DNA from: Streptosporangium subroseum
GTDB taxonomy: Bacteria > Actinomycetota > Actinomycetes > Streptosporangiales > Streptosporangiaceae
Direction: 5' to 3'
DNA length: 64,000 bases
Assembly: GCF_900188345.1 (NCBI RefSeq)
Contig: NZ_FZOD01000046.1
Span: 1 to 64,000 of the forward strand
Shown here: piece by piece, positions 8,217-16,223 of the stretch
Numbering within the stretch: the first letter of the stretch is position 1
Layout of the letters: each line of letters begins with the position of its first letter
Translations under genes and position numbers: made by a program
Notes under the pieces: generated by a model
Told to the model about the DNA's origin: nothing
Databases searched by the model: none
What the model saw: only the letters and a program-made list of their open reading frames with translations

Positions 8217-9395
8217 TCAACGCCGTGGCGGGGTTTTCGATCGGGCGTCTCGGCGGGGCGCGCTCCGCGGTCGGGTCCGCTCGGTCGCGGCGATCACGGC
8301 CGCGGCGGCGCAGAGGACGGCGGTCCAGGCCAGCGTGGCGTCGGTCGAGGTGTGGTCGGCGAGCATGCCCGTGATCCAGGGGCCGGCGGTCTGACCGGCC
8401 GCGAACAGCACGGTGAAGGCGGCCAGGGTGGCGGTCCAGTCGGCGGGTGCGGTGCTGTCCCGGATCAGCGCGGTGACGGCGGCGGGAACGCCCATGAACG
8501 TCGCCCCGTAAACGATCGCGGAGGCGATGATGACGGGCGGTGAGGGTGTGGACAGGGCGAGCGCCGCCGCGCCGCCGAGGACGCCCAGCAACGTGGCGAG
8601 GGTCCGGGCGCCGGACCAGTTGGTGGTCGGACGGCCCCACAGCGCGGGCGCCGCCACCACGGCGAGGCCGAGCGAGGTCCAGGTGAGCACCACCTGGGCG
8701 GGTGACGCGTGCTGGTCGGCGAGATATACGGACAGGAAGGTGATGTAGGAGATGTAGCCGGCGGAGAACAGCAGGTACGCCAGAGCGGTCCGCCGGAGCG
8801 GACGCACCCGCGCTCGCCCGGCGGTGGCGGCGACGGGCAGGTCCTCGTCCGTGCGCGCGGCGGTCCAGCCGACGATTGCCGCCAGGCCGGCCGCGGCGCT
8901 CAGGGCGACCCAGGCGACGTGCCAGTGATGGCTCAGCATCGGGACGGTCACGCCGCTGAAGGCGATGCCCAGCCCGGTGCCGGCGAAGTAGACGGTGATG
9001 GGTGCGGTCGAGGAGACACGGGTGGCGATGCGCGAGGCGATCACACCGCCGGTGATGAACACCAGCGCCCCCGCCGCCCCGGCGGCGGCCCGTGCGGCCA
9101 GCAGCACCGGGTAGTCGTCGCTGACCGCGGTGGCGGCCAGTGCCACCGCGGTGAGGATCATCCCCCACCGGAAGGTGGCGGCGGTGCCCAGCCGGCGGAC
9201 GACGACGGCGGTCACCAGCGCGCCGACGAGGTAGCCGAGCCCGTTGGCGGTGCTCATCGCTCCGGCTTCGGCCAGGCTCCAGCCGAGGTCACCGCGCATC
9301 GCCGGGACGAGTAGCCCGTACGCGAAGCGCGCGAGTCCGAGCGCCGAAGCGGTGCCGAGGGCCAGCCGCACCGCCTGCCACTCCGGTGGCCTCAT
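8217..9395 (-). CDS. MFS transporter, YbfB/YjiJ-like
   Basis: A 392-residue membrane protein with about 12 hydrophobic segments and a short basic tail (RPRSAPRRDARSKTPPRR). The N-terminal LGLARFAYGLLVPAM and GWSLAEAG motifs match the YbfB/YjiJ group of the major facilitator superfamily. The transported compound is unknown. No good ribosome site is visible before the ATG at 9395, so the start is moderately sure. Confidence 0.85.
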   Translation of the reverse strand: MRPPEWQAVRLALGTASALGLARFAYGLLVPAMRGDLGWSLAEAGAMSTANGLGYLVGALVTAVVVRRLGTAATFRWGMILTAVALAATAVSDDYPVLLAARAAAGAAGALVFITGGVIASRIATRVSSTAPITVYFAGTGLGIAFSGVTVPMLSHHWHVAWVALSAAAGLAAIVGWTAARTDEDLPVAATAGRARVRPLRRTALAYLLFSAGYISYITFLSVYLADQHASPAQVVLTWTSLGLAVVAAPALWGRPTTNWSGARTLATLLGVLGGAAALALSTPSPPVIIASAIVYGATFMGVPAAVTALIRDSTAPADWTATLAAFTVLFAAGQTAGPWITGMLADHTSTDATLAWTAVLCAAAAVIAATERTRPRSAPRRDARSKTPPRR

Positions 9396-9695
9396 CGGTG
9401 TCGCGCCAGGGGGCTCGGCACCGTACGTGCCGGGGTCACGCGGTGGTCCGGCAGGGGACGGCCGGTTGCGAATGCGGTCCGATCTGTCACAGAGTTCCTT
9501 TTTCTGACGTTACGGCGTGTGGCAGGCGTGTGAACGACGTGCTGGGCATGGCGAATCCGCCGTTGGCGGATGCCGGTATCGCCCGACGGCCGGCCGGGGC
9601 CGCCGGGCTACGGAATCGGTCGACGGTCGAGCAGGGGGCACCGGTCGACGGCCCCGGCCGGGGCCGCTGGGCGAAGGAATCGGGCTGAGCAGTGA
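9396..9695. other. Intergenic region with two hairpins, no gene seen
   Basis: No convincing coding signal. A perfect 18-base palindrome (CGGCCCCGGCCGGGGCCG, 9649-9666) and a 7-bp stem with a 3-base loop (9555-9571) lie downstream of the alpha/beta hydrolase gene and may end its transcription. The left part should hold the promoter of the MFS gene. Confidence 0.5.
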
Positions 9696-10370
9696 TCAGC
9701 CGGGTTGAACGGCCTCAAGAAGGATCTTCAGCAGATCCTCCGGCGCGTCCCGCATGAGGTTGTGCCTGCTGTCCAGCGCGTGGGTCGTCCACAGCGGGTC
9801 GTCGCGCAACCGCTGGTAGATGGGGGTGAACGGCGACTGGCCGTCCCACCCCGCCGCGTACACGTAGTCCCTGCGACGGAACCGCGCGAGGTCGCCGGTG
9901 AGCCGGATCGACTGGAGCAGCGAGGCGAGCGGATGGGGCGTGGCACGTGAGTCGAAAAAGGGCAGCGGCCGCACCGAGTAGCCGGTCTCCGCCACGTCCA
10001 AATACCATTCTCGTTCCTGGTCGGAGACGAGGGTCCAGCAGGAGTCGCCATGCCGCGGCACGACGGCGTCCAGGTACGCCAAGGAGTCCACCCGCTCCGG
10101 CACGCGGTCCGCGACCCCGGTGATCACCATTCCCCCGTAGCTGTGGCCGACCAGCACCGCGTCCTCGATCTCTTCGGCCTCCAGCATGCCGACCACGTCC
10201 TGGACATGCGTTTCGAGGTTCACTCCCGCGTTCAGCAGGTGGCCGCGCTCGCCGAGCCCGGTCAACGTCAGCGGGTACGCGCGATGGCCGTGGAGCCGTA
10301 GCCCTTCGGTGAGGGGCTCGTAGGTCCAGCCGCCATGGCACATGCCGGGAACGAGAACAAAAGTCGCCAA
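9696..10370 (-). CDS. Alpha/beta hydrolase (esterase/hydroxynitrile-lyase-like family)
   Basis: A 224-residue single-domain alpha/beta hydrolase with VLVPGMCHGGWTY at the N-terminus, nucleophile motif GHSYGG and a late SRHNLMRDAPEDL carrying the catalytic His, as in plant-type salicylate esterase/hydroxynitrile lyase relatives. The start chosen is TTG at 10370 because AAGGAG lies seven bases upstream (10378-10383) and the protein then begins directly at the first beta strand; a GTG at 10406 would add 12 residues without a ribosome site. The substrate is unknown. Confidence 0.8.
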   Translation of the reverse strand: MATFVLVPGMCHGGWTYEPLTEGLRLHGHRAYPLTLTGLGERGHLLNAGVNLETHVQDVVGMLEAEEIEDAVLVGHSYGGMVITGVADRVPERVDSLAYLDAVVPRHGDSCWTLVSDQEREWYLDVAETGYSVRPLPFFDSRATPHPLASLLQSIRLTGDLARFRRRDYVYAAGWDGQSPFTPIYQRLRDDPLWTTHALDSRHNLMRDAPEDLLKILLEAVQPG

Positions 10371-10433
10371 GATCGTGCTCCTTGTATCGGTTGCCGGCGT
10401 TGTCACCGCGTGGGTGGGTGGGTGGGCGGCCGG

Positions 10434-10637
10434 TCGGGTTCGCCGAGCCCGGCTCCCGCTCGGGTTTGTCGGACCTGGCCACTGCTCGGGTTTGCCGGAT
10501 CCGGCCCCGCTCGGGTTTGCCGGATCCGGCCCCGCTCGGGTTTGCCGGACCCGGCCCCTGCTCAGATTCGTCGGATCCGGCCCCGCTCGGGTTCGTCGGG
10601 CCCGGTCCCTGCTTGGGTTTGCCGGATCCGGCCCAGG
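10434..10637. repeat. Tandem array of about eight 25-26 bp units with internal GGATCC palindrome
   Basis: Units of the form CTCGGGTTTGCCGGATCC + GGCCCCG are repeated head to tail between the alpha/beta hydrolase and the SnoaL-like gene; several units are identical and others diverge by a few bases. Each contains the palindrome CCGGATCCGG. Open frames through it are consequences of the periodicity and are not supported as genes. Confidence 0.75.
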
Positions 10638-10666
10638 GGCCGTTTCTCATATCGGGAGGTGGGGGG

Positions 10667-11032
10667 TCAGCGGGTGGGAGGGACGAACTCGGGCTGGTCG
10701 AGCAGGCGGAGCCAGCTTCCGTCGGGCTGGCGCCGGACGACCTGCGCGCGGGCGCCGGTCCCGTCCTTCGGCGGGGTCGAGGTGAGGGCGATGTCGCCGC
10801 TCGTCAGCGTGGGCAGCGGTTGTTCCGGCTCGAAGTGGGGGCGGCCCGCCAGCACCTTCTCCCACAGCGCGCGGATCGCCTCCCGGCCCACCGTCTGGCC
10901 GCCCGGCGGGTAGGCCAGGACCGCGTTCTCTTCGTAGAGTTCGGCGACTCCGGCCGCGTCACCGGCATTGGACCGCTCGACGAACAGGCGGGTGAGGTCT
11001 TCGGGCCGCATGGCCTTCTCGTACTCCGGCAT
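10667..11032 (-). CDS. SnoaL/NTF2-like protein (YybH-type)
   Basis: A 121-residue protein of the NTF2/SnoaL cone fold. LTRLFVERSNAGDAAGVAELYEENAVLAYPPGG followed by GREAIRALWEKVLAGRP and a final WLRLLDQPEF pattern is typical of YybH/SgcJ-like single-domain proteins, often ketosteroid-isomerase-like in shape. No catalytic role can be assigned. ATG 11032 is preferred because AAGGAGGAATCC precedes it; an upstream ATG at 11062 lacks a site. It is divergent from a LysR regulator across a palindromic spacer, so it is a likely target of that regulator. Confidence 0.8.
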   Translation of the reverse strand: MPEYEKAMRPEDLTRLFVERSNAGDAAGVAELYEENAVLAYPPGGQTVGREAIRALWEKVLAGRPHFEPEQPLPTLTSGDIALTSTPPKDGTGARAQVVRRQPDGSWLRLLDQPEFVPPTR

Positions 11033-11093
11033 GGATTCCTCCTTGGGGTCGGGCTTCGACATCTCCCAGCGTGGTCACTCGCTTCCCAGAAGT

Positions 11094-11113
11094 CCAACAG
11101 ATGGATCTGCTGG
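11094..11113. promoter_or_regulatory. Candidate LysR operator in divergent promoter region
   Basis: Inverted repeat CCAACAGAT-GG-ATCTGCTGG (8 of 9 positions paired) sits between the SnoaL-like gene (start 11032) and the LysR gene (start 11132), the usual location for a LysR-family site controlling itself and the divergent gene. Confidence 0.5.
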
Positions 11114-11131
11114 GAACTAGAATCTCCAGTT

Positions 11132-12040
11132 ATGGAGCTGAGGCAGCTGGAATACTTCGTCGCGGTCGCGGAGGAGCGAAACTTCACCCGGGCGGCCGAG
11201 CGGGTGCACATCAGCCAGTCCGGCGTCAGCGCCCAGATCCGCCAGCTCGAACGCGAGCTCGGCGCCGAGCTGTTCGACCGGTCGGCACGCACCGCCACCC
11301 TCACCGTCGCGGGAAAGGCCGCGCTCGAACACGCCCGCGCCGCGCTCGCCGCCACCGCGGCGCTCGGACAGGCGGTGGGCGAGGTGACCGGCCTGATCCG
11401 GGGCCGGCTCACCGTCGGGATGATCATCGGCTGCACCGTCACACCGCTGTTCGACGCACTCGCCGCCTTCCACCGGGCGCATCCCGGTGTGGAGATCTCC
11501 CTGTTGGAGGACAACTCCGACCGGCTCGTCGAGGGGGTGCGTGACGGCACCGTCGACCTGGCCCTCATCGGGACCGCGACCGCCGCCCCCGACGGGCTGG
11601 ACGCGCTGACGATCGTCAGCGAGCGGCTCGTCGCGGCGGTCCCGGCCGGTCACCCCCTGGCGGAGCGGGCCCCGGTCACCCTGCGCGACCTGAGTGCCCA
11701 CCCGATCGCGTGCATGCCACCCGGCACCGGCCTGCGTACGGTGTTCGACCAGGCCTGCGCGGCGCAGAGCCTCCAACCGGTGATCGCGCTGCAGGCCAGT
11801 GCCGCGGACGCCATCGCCGATCTCGCCACCCGCGGGCTCGCCGTCGCCATCCTCAGCGCCTCGATGGCAGAGCGTTACCGCGACCGGCTCATCACCCTCA
11901 CCATCGACGACGTCGAGACGCCCGCCCTGCTCGCCCTGACCTGGAGGAGCACGCACAACCCCGCGATGCGCGAGCTGCTCGCGCACAGCCGGAGGGCGTT
12001 CGCCAAGCCCGATCCCGGACACGCCCCCGCCCGCCGTTGA
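11132..12040 (+). CDS. LysR family transcriptional regulator
   Basis: A 302-residue protein starting MELRQLEYFVAVAEERNF, with the winged helix-turn-helix (AAERVHISQSGVSAQIRQLE, about residues 18-37) followed by a periplasmic-binding-like effector domain (RGRLTVGMI onward). Length and order fit the family. It is divergent from the SnoaL-like gene and shares a palindromic spacer with it. The effector is unknown. Confidence 0.92.
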   Translation: MELRQLEYFVAVAEERNFTRAAERVHISQSGVSAQIRQLERELGAELFDRSARTATLTVAGKAALEHARAALAATAALGQAVGEVTGLIRGRLTVGMIIGCTVTPLFDALAAFHRAHPGVEISLLEDNSDRLVEGVRDGTVDLALIGTATAAPDGLDALTIVSERLVAAVPAGHPLAERAPVTLRDLSAHPIACMPPGTGLRTVFDQACAAQSLQPVIALQASAADAIADLATRGLAVAILSASMAERYRDRLITLTIDDVETPALLALTWRSTHNPAMRELLAHSRRAFAKPDPGHAPARR

Positions 12041-12063
12041 GGCGTCGGTGAGCTCGGCGACCT

Positions 12064-13323
12064 CTAGGCCGTTTCGGGTGCCACCTGGTGGCCGGGAGCG
12101 GGTTCGGGTGCCGCCTGGCCGGCCAGGAGCAGGCGCCTGGTCTTGCCGCGGTAGCGGAGGACCTGGATCGCGCCCAGCGCCCAGATCGGATACTGCACGG
12201 CGAACGCCCACCGGAAGGTGTCCAGGGTGGTCTCTCCCAGCAGGTCGAGGGTGACGCCGACCAGAGCGATCACCGACACGGACGCGACGAAGCCGCCGCC
12301 GTTCACGATGCCGGTGGCCGCGCCGATCCGGGCGGCCGGGTTGAAGGTCCTGGCGTAGTCGAAGCCGATCATCGATCCGGGGCCGTTGACCGCGAGCACC
12401 GCCACCAGTAGGAAAAGGAGCCAGAGCGGAGCCCGGCCCGGCCAGATCAGTACGGCGGTCCACGCTCCGGCGGTGCTGCCGATCACGATGAGCACCATCC
12501 GGGAACGGTGGAAGGGGAACCGCCCGGCGAGATAGCCGAGCAGCGGCCCGCACACCATGCCGCACACGGTCAGCGTCGTCAGCAGCAGGCCCGCCGTCGA
12601 GGGATCCAGACCCTGGCCCTGGACCAGGAACGGATATCCCCACAGCAGGAGGAAGGCCGCCGCCGAGCACTGGGTGGCCGCATGGGTCCACATGCCCAGC
12701 CGGGTCCCCGGTTCGGCCCAGGCGGCCCTGAGGCTCGGTGGTTCTCCGGTCCGTTCGGGGCGGGAGTCGCCCAGCACCGTGAGCACCAGGAACACCGACA
12801 CGACACCCAGGCCGGCGGCGCCGAGGAAGGTGGGCGTCCAGCCGTAGGCGTGGAGGGAGTGGATCAGGGGCACCGTTGAGGCGATCGCGCCGAGCTGGCC
12901 GAGCAGGCCGGTGAGCTGGACCATCACCGGGTTGCGGTGGGCGGGAAAGTAGAGGTTGACCAGGCGGATCACGCTGATGAACGTCATCGCGTCGCCGCAG
13001 CCGATCAGCGCCCGGCCCGCGATCCCCGGCAGCAGCCCGCCTGCCAGCGCGAAGACGAGCTCGCCGCAGGCCATCACGGCGGCCCCGATGACCAGCATGC
13101 GCTTGGACCCGAGCCGGTCGACGAGCACTCCGACGGGTACCTGCATGGCCGCGTAGACCAGTAGTTGCAGCATGGCCAGTACCGCGAGCCCGGCCGCGCC
13201 GACATCGAGCCTCGCCGCGGCCTCGATGCCGGCGACGCCGAGGGACTGACGGTGGAAGACCGCGATGATGTAGGCCGATACACCGGTGGCCCAGAAGAGA
13301 ACTGCCTTGGACCGTGGTGTCAT
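12064..13323 (-). CDS. MFS transporter
   Basis: A 419-residue membrane protein with about 12 hydrophobic segments beginning MTPRSKAVLFWATGVSAYIIAVFHRQSLGVAG. The conserved GVLVDRLGSKRML loop between segments 2 and 3 is the MFS signature. ATG 13323 is chosen because the protein begins right before the first membrane segment; the frame stays open upstream to 13410 with a hydrophilic stretch that does not look like protein. It ends 23 bp from the convergent LysR gene. Substrate unknown. Confidence 0.85.
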   Translation of the reverse strand: MTPRSKAVLFWATGVSAYIIAVFHRQSLGVAGIEAAARLDVGAAGLAVLAMLQLLVYAAMQVPVGVLVDRLGSKRMLVIGAAVMACGELVFALAGGLLPGIAGRALIGCGDAMTFISVIRLVNLYFPAHRNPVMVQLTGLLGQLGAIASTVPLIHSLHAYGWTPTFLGAAGLGVVSVFLVLTVLGDSRPERTGEPPSLRAAWAEPGTRLGMWTHAATQCSAAAFLLLWGYPFLVQGQGLDPSTAGLLLTTLTVCGMVCGPLLGYLAGRFPFHRSRMVLIVIGSTAGAWTAVLIWPGRAPLWLLFLLVAVLAVNGPGSMIGFDYARTFNPAARIGAATGIVNGGGFVASVSVIALVGVTLDLLGETTLDTFRWAFAVQYPIWALGAIQVLRYRGKTRRLLLAGQAAPEPAPGHQVAPETA

Positions 13324-13401
13324 GGGATGAATATTACTTTTAGGTATTTTTTCATGACGTAATGGGGTCTTCGGTGGGCCCGGAGATGGGGAATTCGCGC
13401 G

Positions 13402-13596
13402 GGACGTCAAGGACGAGCCCGAGGAAAGGCCATGGGCGGGCCCGCAGAAGTGGGAGCCACCTGGATATCTGAGGCGGACGCCCTACTCGGTGGCGGGGGG
13501 CTCGGGGTTGCCCGTGAACCGCGAACCGACAGACCCGGCTGGAAGGCCGGGTGCTGAAATCCTCGGTTTTCAGAGCCGGGGAGGACGTCAAGGACG
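13402..13596. repeat. 14-bp direct repeats flanking the IS605-type relic
   Basis: GGACGTCAAGGACG occurs at 13402-13415 and at 13583-13596, exactly 181 bp apart, bracketing the relic. The right copy overlaps the stop codon of the XRE-cupin gene. It may mark an internal deletion or a duplication linked to the element. Confidence 0.6.
13511..13591 (+). mobile_element. Relic of an IS605-family right end (TnpB guide-RNA scaffold-like)
   Basis: GTGAACCGCGAACCGACAGA is followed by two hairpins (CCCGGC/GCCGGG at 13534-13551 and CTGAAA/TTTCAG at 13554-13573) and ends GGAGGACGTCAA. I recognise this pattern from the right ends of TnpB-carrying IS605-type elements in actinobacteria, where the region doubles as the 3' part of the omega RNA. 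No tnpB or tnpA frame is present nearby, so only the end remains. The match is from memory and was not searched. Confidence 0.5.
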
Positions 13597-14160
13597 CGGA
13601 TAGCGGATCAGCAGGCTGGCCTGAACGTCCTCGTCGCCGACCGTGGCATAGATGTGGGGGACGTCCGACCGCCAGGTGATGTGCTCGCCCGCTCCGGCCA
13701 GGAGGGGTGCGTTCACCGGGCCGGCGTTCAGCACCCCCGCGAAGATCGTCATGTGCTCGGTGACGCCTTCGTGGTGGGCGGGGGACACCTGTGTGGAGCC
13801 CGCGGGGATCACCAGCCGGTAGAGCTCGTAGGTGACGGACTCGTCCTCGAAGACCTGGAGCAGCACACCTTCGACGGCCGTACCGCGGATCACCGAGGTC
13901 GTGTCGGCGGCGAGAAGCGAGGCCAGCGGGACGCCGAGCTCGGCGGTGATCGCCCAGAGCGTTTCGAGGGTGGGGTTGCGGAAGCCGTTCTCCAGGCCGG
14001 ACAGGGTGGCCTTGCCGATGCCCGCCCGGCGGGCGAGCTCCGACAGGGAGATGCCGTGTTCCTCGCGCAGCAGGCGGATCCTCCGCCCCACGTCATGGGT
14101 GCCGGTTTCCAGGGCTGGACGGGGGGTTTGTCGGCCGGAGTCCATGAAGCTATGGTGCAT
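13588..14160 (-). CDS. XRE family regulator with C-terminal cupin domain
   Basis: A 190-residue regulator: helix-turn-helix at about residues 22-80 (VGRRIRLLREEHGISLSELARRAGIGKATLSGLENG) and a cupin sensor domain at about 105-185 (LYRLVIPAGSTQVSPAHHEGVTEHMTIFAG). This architecture controls small-molecule uptake or efflux genes. The start is uncertain (GTG 14163, ATG 14160 or ATG 14142-14145 region); none has a clear ribosome site, so the mRNA may be leaderless. It is divergent from benE across an operator-like palindrome. Confidence 0.85.
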   Translation of the reverse strand: MHHSFMDSGRQTPRPALETGTHDVGRRIRLLREEHGISLSELARRAGIGKATLSGLENGFRNPTLETLWAITAELGVPLASLLAADTTSVIRGTAVEGVLLQVFEDESVTYELYRLVIPAGSTQVSPAHHEGVTEHMTIFAGVLNAGPVNAPLLAGAGEHITWRSDVPHIYATVGDEDVQASLLIRYPRP

Positions 14161-14169
14161 CACGATGAC

Positions 14170-14187
14170 CGTTCCATATACGGAACG
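14170..14187. promoter_or_regulatory. Candidate operator between XRE-cupin regulator and BenE carrier
   Basis: CGTTCC-ATATAC-GGAACG is a perfect 6-bp inverted repeat with a 6-base AT-rich spacer in a 70-bp divergent intergenic region. It probably binds the XRE-cupin regulator and could repress both genes. Confidence 0.5.
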
Positions 14188-14236
14188 ATCCGTGAAGCGC
14201 CGGGATGACCGGTAAGCCAGGGAAGGGGCGGCGAGG

Positions 14237-15508
14237 ATGACACGTCTGCTTCAGCCGGTTCTGGCGGGAGTGGTGACCGCGCTCGTCGGCTTCGCCAGTT
14301 CCTTCGCCGTGGTTCTGGCCGGGCTCCGCGCGGTCGGCGCCGACCAGCGGCAGGCGACTTCGGGGCTGCTCGCGCTCTGCGTGGCGATCGGCGTGGTCTC
14401 CATCTGGATGGGTCTGCGGCAGCGCGTGCCGATCACCATCGCCTGGTCCACACCGGGAGCGGCGCTGCTGGTCGCGACCGGCGCCGTCGAGGGCGGGTTT
14501 CCCGTCGCGGTCGGCGCGTTTGCGGTCTCGGGGCTGCTCATCACCGCCGCGGGGCTCTTCCCCACGCTGGGCCGCTGGATCGCGGCCATCCCCACCCCGA
14601 TCGCGGGCGCCATGCTCGCCGGAGTCCTGCTCAACCTGTGTGTGGCACCGGTCAGGGCGCTCGCGGAGGTGCCGCTGATGGCGGGTCCGGTTGTGCTCAC
14701 CTGGGCGCTGCTGAGCCGCTTCGCCCGCAAGTGGGCGGTCCCCGGAGCCCTGCTGGTCGCCGTCGTGGCGATCGCACTGACCGGGCCGGGGCTGGGGGCG
14801 GTGGACGTGCGCCCGGTGATCGAGCCGACCCTGCCGTCCTGGAACGCCCAGGCGATGATCAGCATCGCGCTCCCGCTGTTCCTCGTCACGATGGCCTCGC
14901 AGAACGTGCCGGGCATGGCGGTCATGGCGGGGTACGGCTACCGCCCGCCGCTGCGCGGGATCCTTCTCTCCACGGGCCTGGCCGGCACCCTCGGGGCCCT
15001 CCTGGGAGGGCACGCGGTGAACCTGGCCGCCATCACCGCGGCCCTGACCGCCGGTCCCGACGCCGACCCCGACCCCGGCCGCCGGTGGATCGCCTCGGTC
15101 ACCGCCGGGGCCTCGATGATCGTCCTTGGGATCGGCTCGGGACTGGCCACCGCGCTGGTCCTGCTCTCGCCGCCGGTGCTCATCGAGGCCGTCGCCGGTC
15201 TCGCCCTGATCGGCGCACTCGCCTCGGCGATCACCGCGGCCATCTCCGAACCCGAGGGCAGGGAGGCCGCGGTGGTCACCTTCGTGGTCACCGCGTCGGG
15301 GCTGACCCTGCTCGGGGTGGGCGCCGCCTTCTGGGGACTCGTCGCGGGAGGACTCATGATGCTCCTGCACCGCCGGAGGAAGATCTCACGGGCCGTTTCC
15401 GTGGAGCAGGCCGTACCGAAGCCGGCCGTTTCCGAGGAGCGGACCGTGCCGGAGCCGGCCGTTTCCGTGGAGCAGGCCGTGCCGAAGCCGGCCGCGTCCG
15501 TGGAATGA
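14237..15508 (+). CDS. BenE family (benzoate/H+ symporter-like) transporter
   Basis: A 423-residue membrane protein with about 12 hydrophobic segments. The family features are AWSTPGAALLV near residue 75, AIPTPIAGAMLAGVLL near 115 and LLGGHAVNLAAITAAL near 255. BenE homologues are proton-coupled aromatic-acid permeases, but substrate here is inferred only. The last about 38 residues are a soluble tail of three imperfect repeats of the type AVSVEQAVPKP, absent from typical BenE. ATG 14237 has GGCGAGG just upstream. Confidence 0.85.
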   Translation: MTRLLQPVLAGVVTALVGFASSFAVVLAGLRAVGADQRQATSGLLALCVAIGVVSIWMGLRQRVPITIAWSTPGAALLVATGAVEGGFPVAVGAFAVSGLLITAAGLFPTLGRWIAAIPTPIAGAMLAGVLLNLCVAPVRALAEVPLMAGPVVLTWALLSRFARKWAVPGALLVAVVAIALTGPGLGAVDVRPVIEPTLPSWNAQAMISIALPLFLVTMASQNVPGMAVMAGYGYRPPLRGILLSTGLAGTLGALLGGHAVNLAAITAALTAGPDADPDPGRRWIASVTAGASMIVLGIGSGLATALVLLSPPVLIEAVAGLALIGALASAITAAISEPEGREAAVVTFVVTASGLTLLGVGAAFWGLVAGGLMMLLHRRRKISRAVSVEQAVPKPAVSEERTVPEPAVSVEQAVPKPAASVE

Positions 15509-15640
15509 GTGCTGGCGCGGGCGGCGTCTTCGTGCGGACATGGCTCCGCCGGTACGGCATGCATGCCGTACCGGCGGAAAGGCAGAGCGAACGATGTGCG
15601 TCTGCAGCGGTTACCCGGATGTGCCCGGGACCGTCTGCGG

Positions 15641-16132
15641 TTATCGGCGGTTGCTCAGAGGCCCGCGGCGACCGGCCACGAGCTCGTCGGTGGCGGGCTG
15701 GCTGGGCGCCTCGACGTGGGGGTGGGGCGCCGTCGCCTCGACGCGATCGTCGACGCCGTCGTGATCGCGGTCGACCACGGGGGCCGCGGCGGTCGCGGGG
15801 ACGACCTCCGGGGTCTCGTCGAGCTTGCGCTCCAGCTCCCGCTTCTCCTCCTCCAGTCGGGCGACGCGGTCACGCGCCTCCGAACGGGAGGAACGGAGCT
15901 GGCGGCGCTTCGCGGAGGAACGGCGCATCCCGGCGAACATGATCATCAGGCCGAGCAGGAAAACGGCTCCCACGGCGACACCGGCGAAGAAGAGCTCCAG
16001 CTGAGAGAGCTGGACCGTACGATCGAAGATCGTGAACGATGCGGTGGCGGTTGACGCCGCCGTCTCGTCCCAGGAGACCGCGATCACGGTTGCTCCCGCG
16101 AGGACGATCAAGAGAAGTCCCAGTACTATCAT
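15641..16132 (-). CDS. LapA-like two-helix membrane protein with coiled coil and Ca-binding-like loop
   Basis: A 163-residue protein with two hydrophobic helices (about residues 2-20 and 48-70), as in LapA-domain proteins, then a charged coiled coil (RDRVARLEEEKRELERKLDE) and a C-terminal region with DRDHDGVDDRVE, which matches the DxDxDGxxD pattern of calcium-binding loops. ATG 16132 is chosen because it leads directly into the first membrane helix and has GAGG upstream; the frame is open to 16249 but that stretch is hydrophilic. Function unknown. Confidence 0.65.
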   Translation of the reverse strand: MIVLGLLLIVLAGATVIAVSWDETAASTATASFTIFDRTVQLSQLELFFAGVAVGAVFLLGLMIMFAGMRRSSAKRRQLRSSRSEARDRVARLEEEKRELERKLDETPEVVPATAAAPVVDRDHDGVDDRVEATAPHPHVEAPSQPATDELVAGRRGPLSNRR

Positions 16133-16223
16133 GTGACCTCGCTCAGGCTGCTTATGTTGTGATAGTCGCTGCTGCCCTGTAGACGCGGGATTATTCATCG
16201 GGCGCCGATAGTTGCCAGGAAAC

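Noticed and set aside
9541..9671. Palindromes as a phage or plasmid attachment or origin site
   Set aside because: Simple GC hairpins near a gene end are more easily explained as terminators; no integrase or replication gene is near.
10382..10650. Gly/Pro-rich frames through the 25-bp repeat array
   Set aside because: The periodicity keeps frames open on both strands; no ribosome site or recognisable domain.
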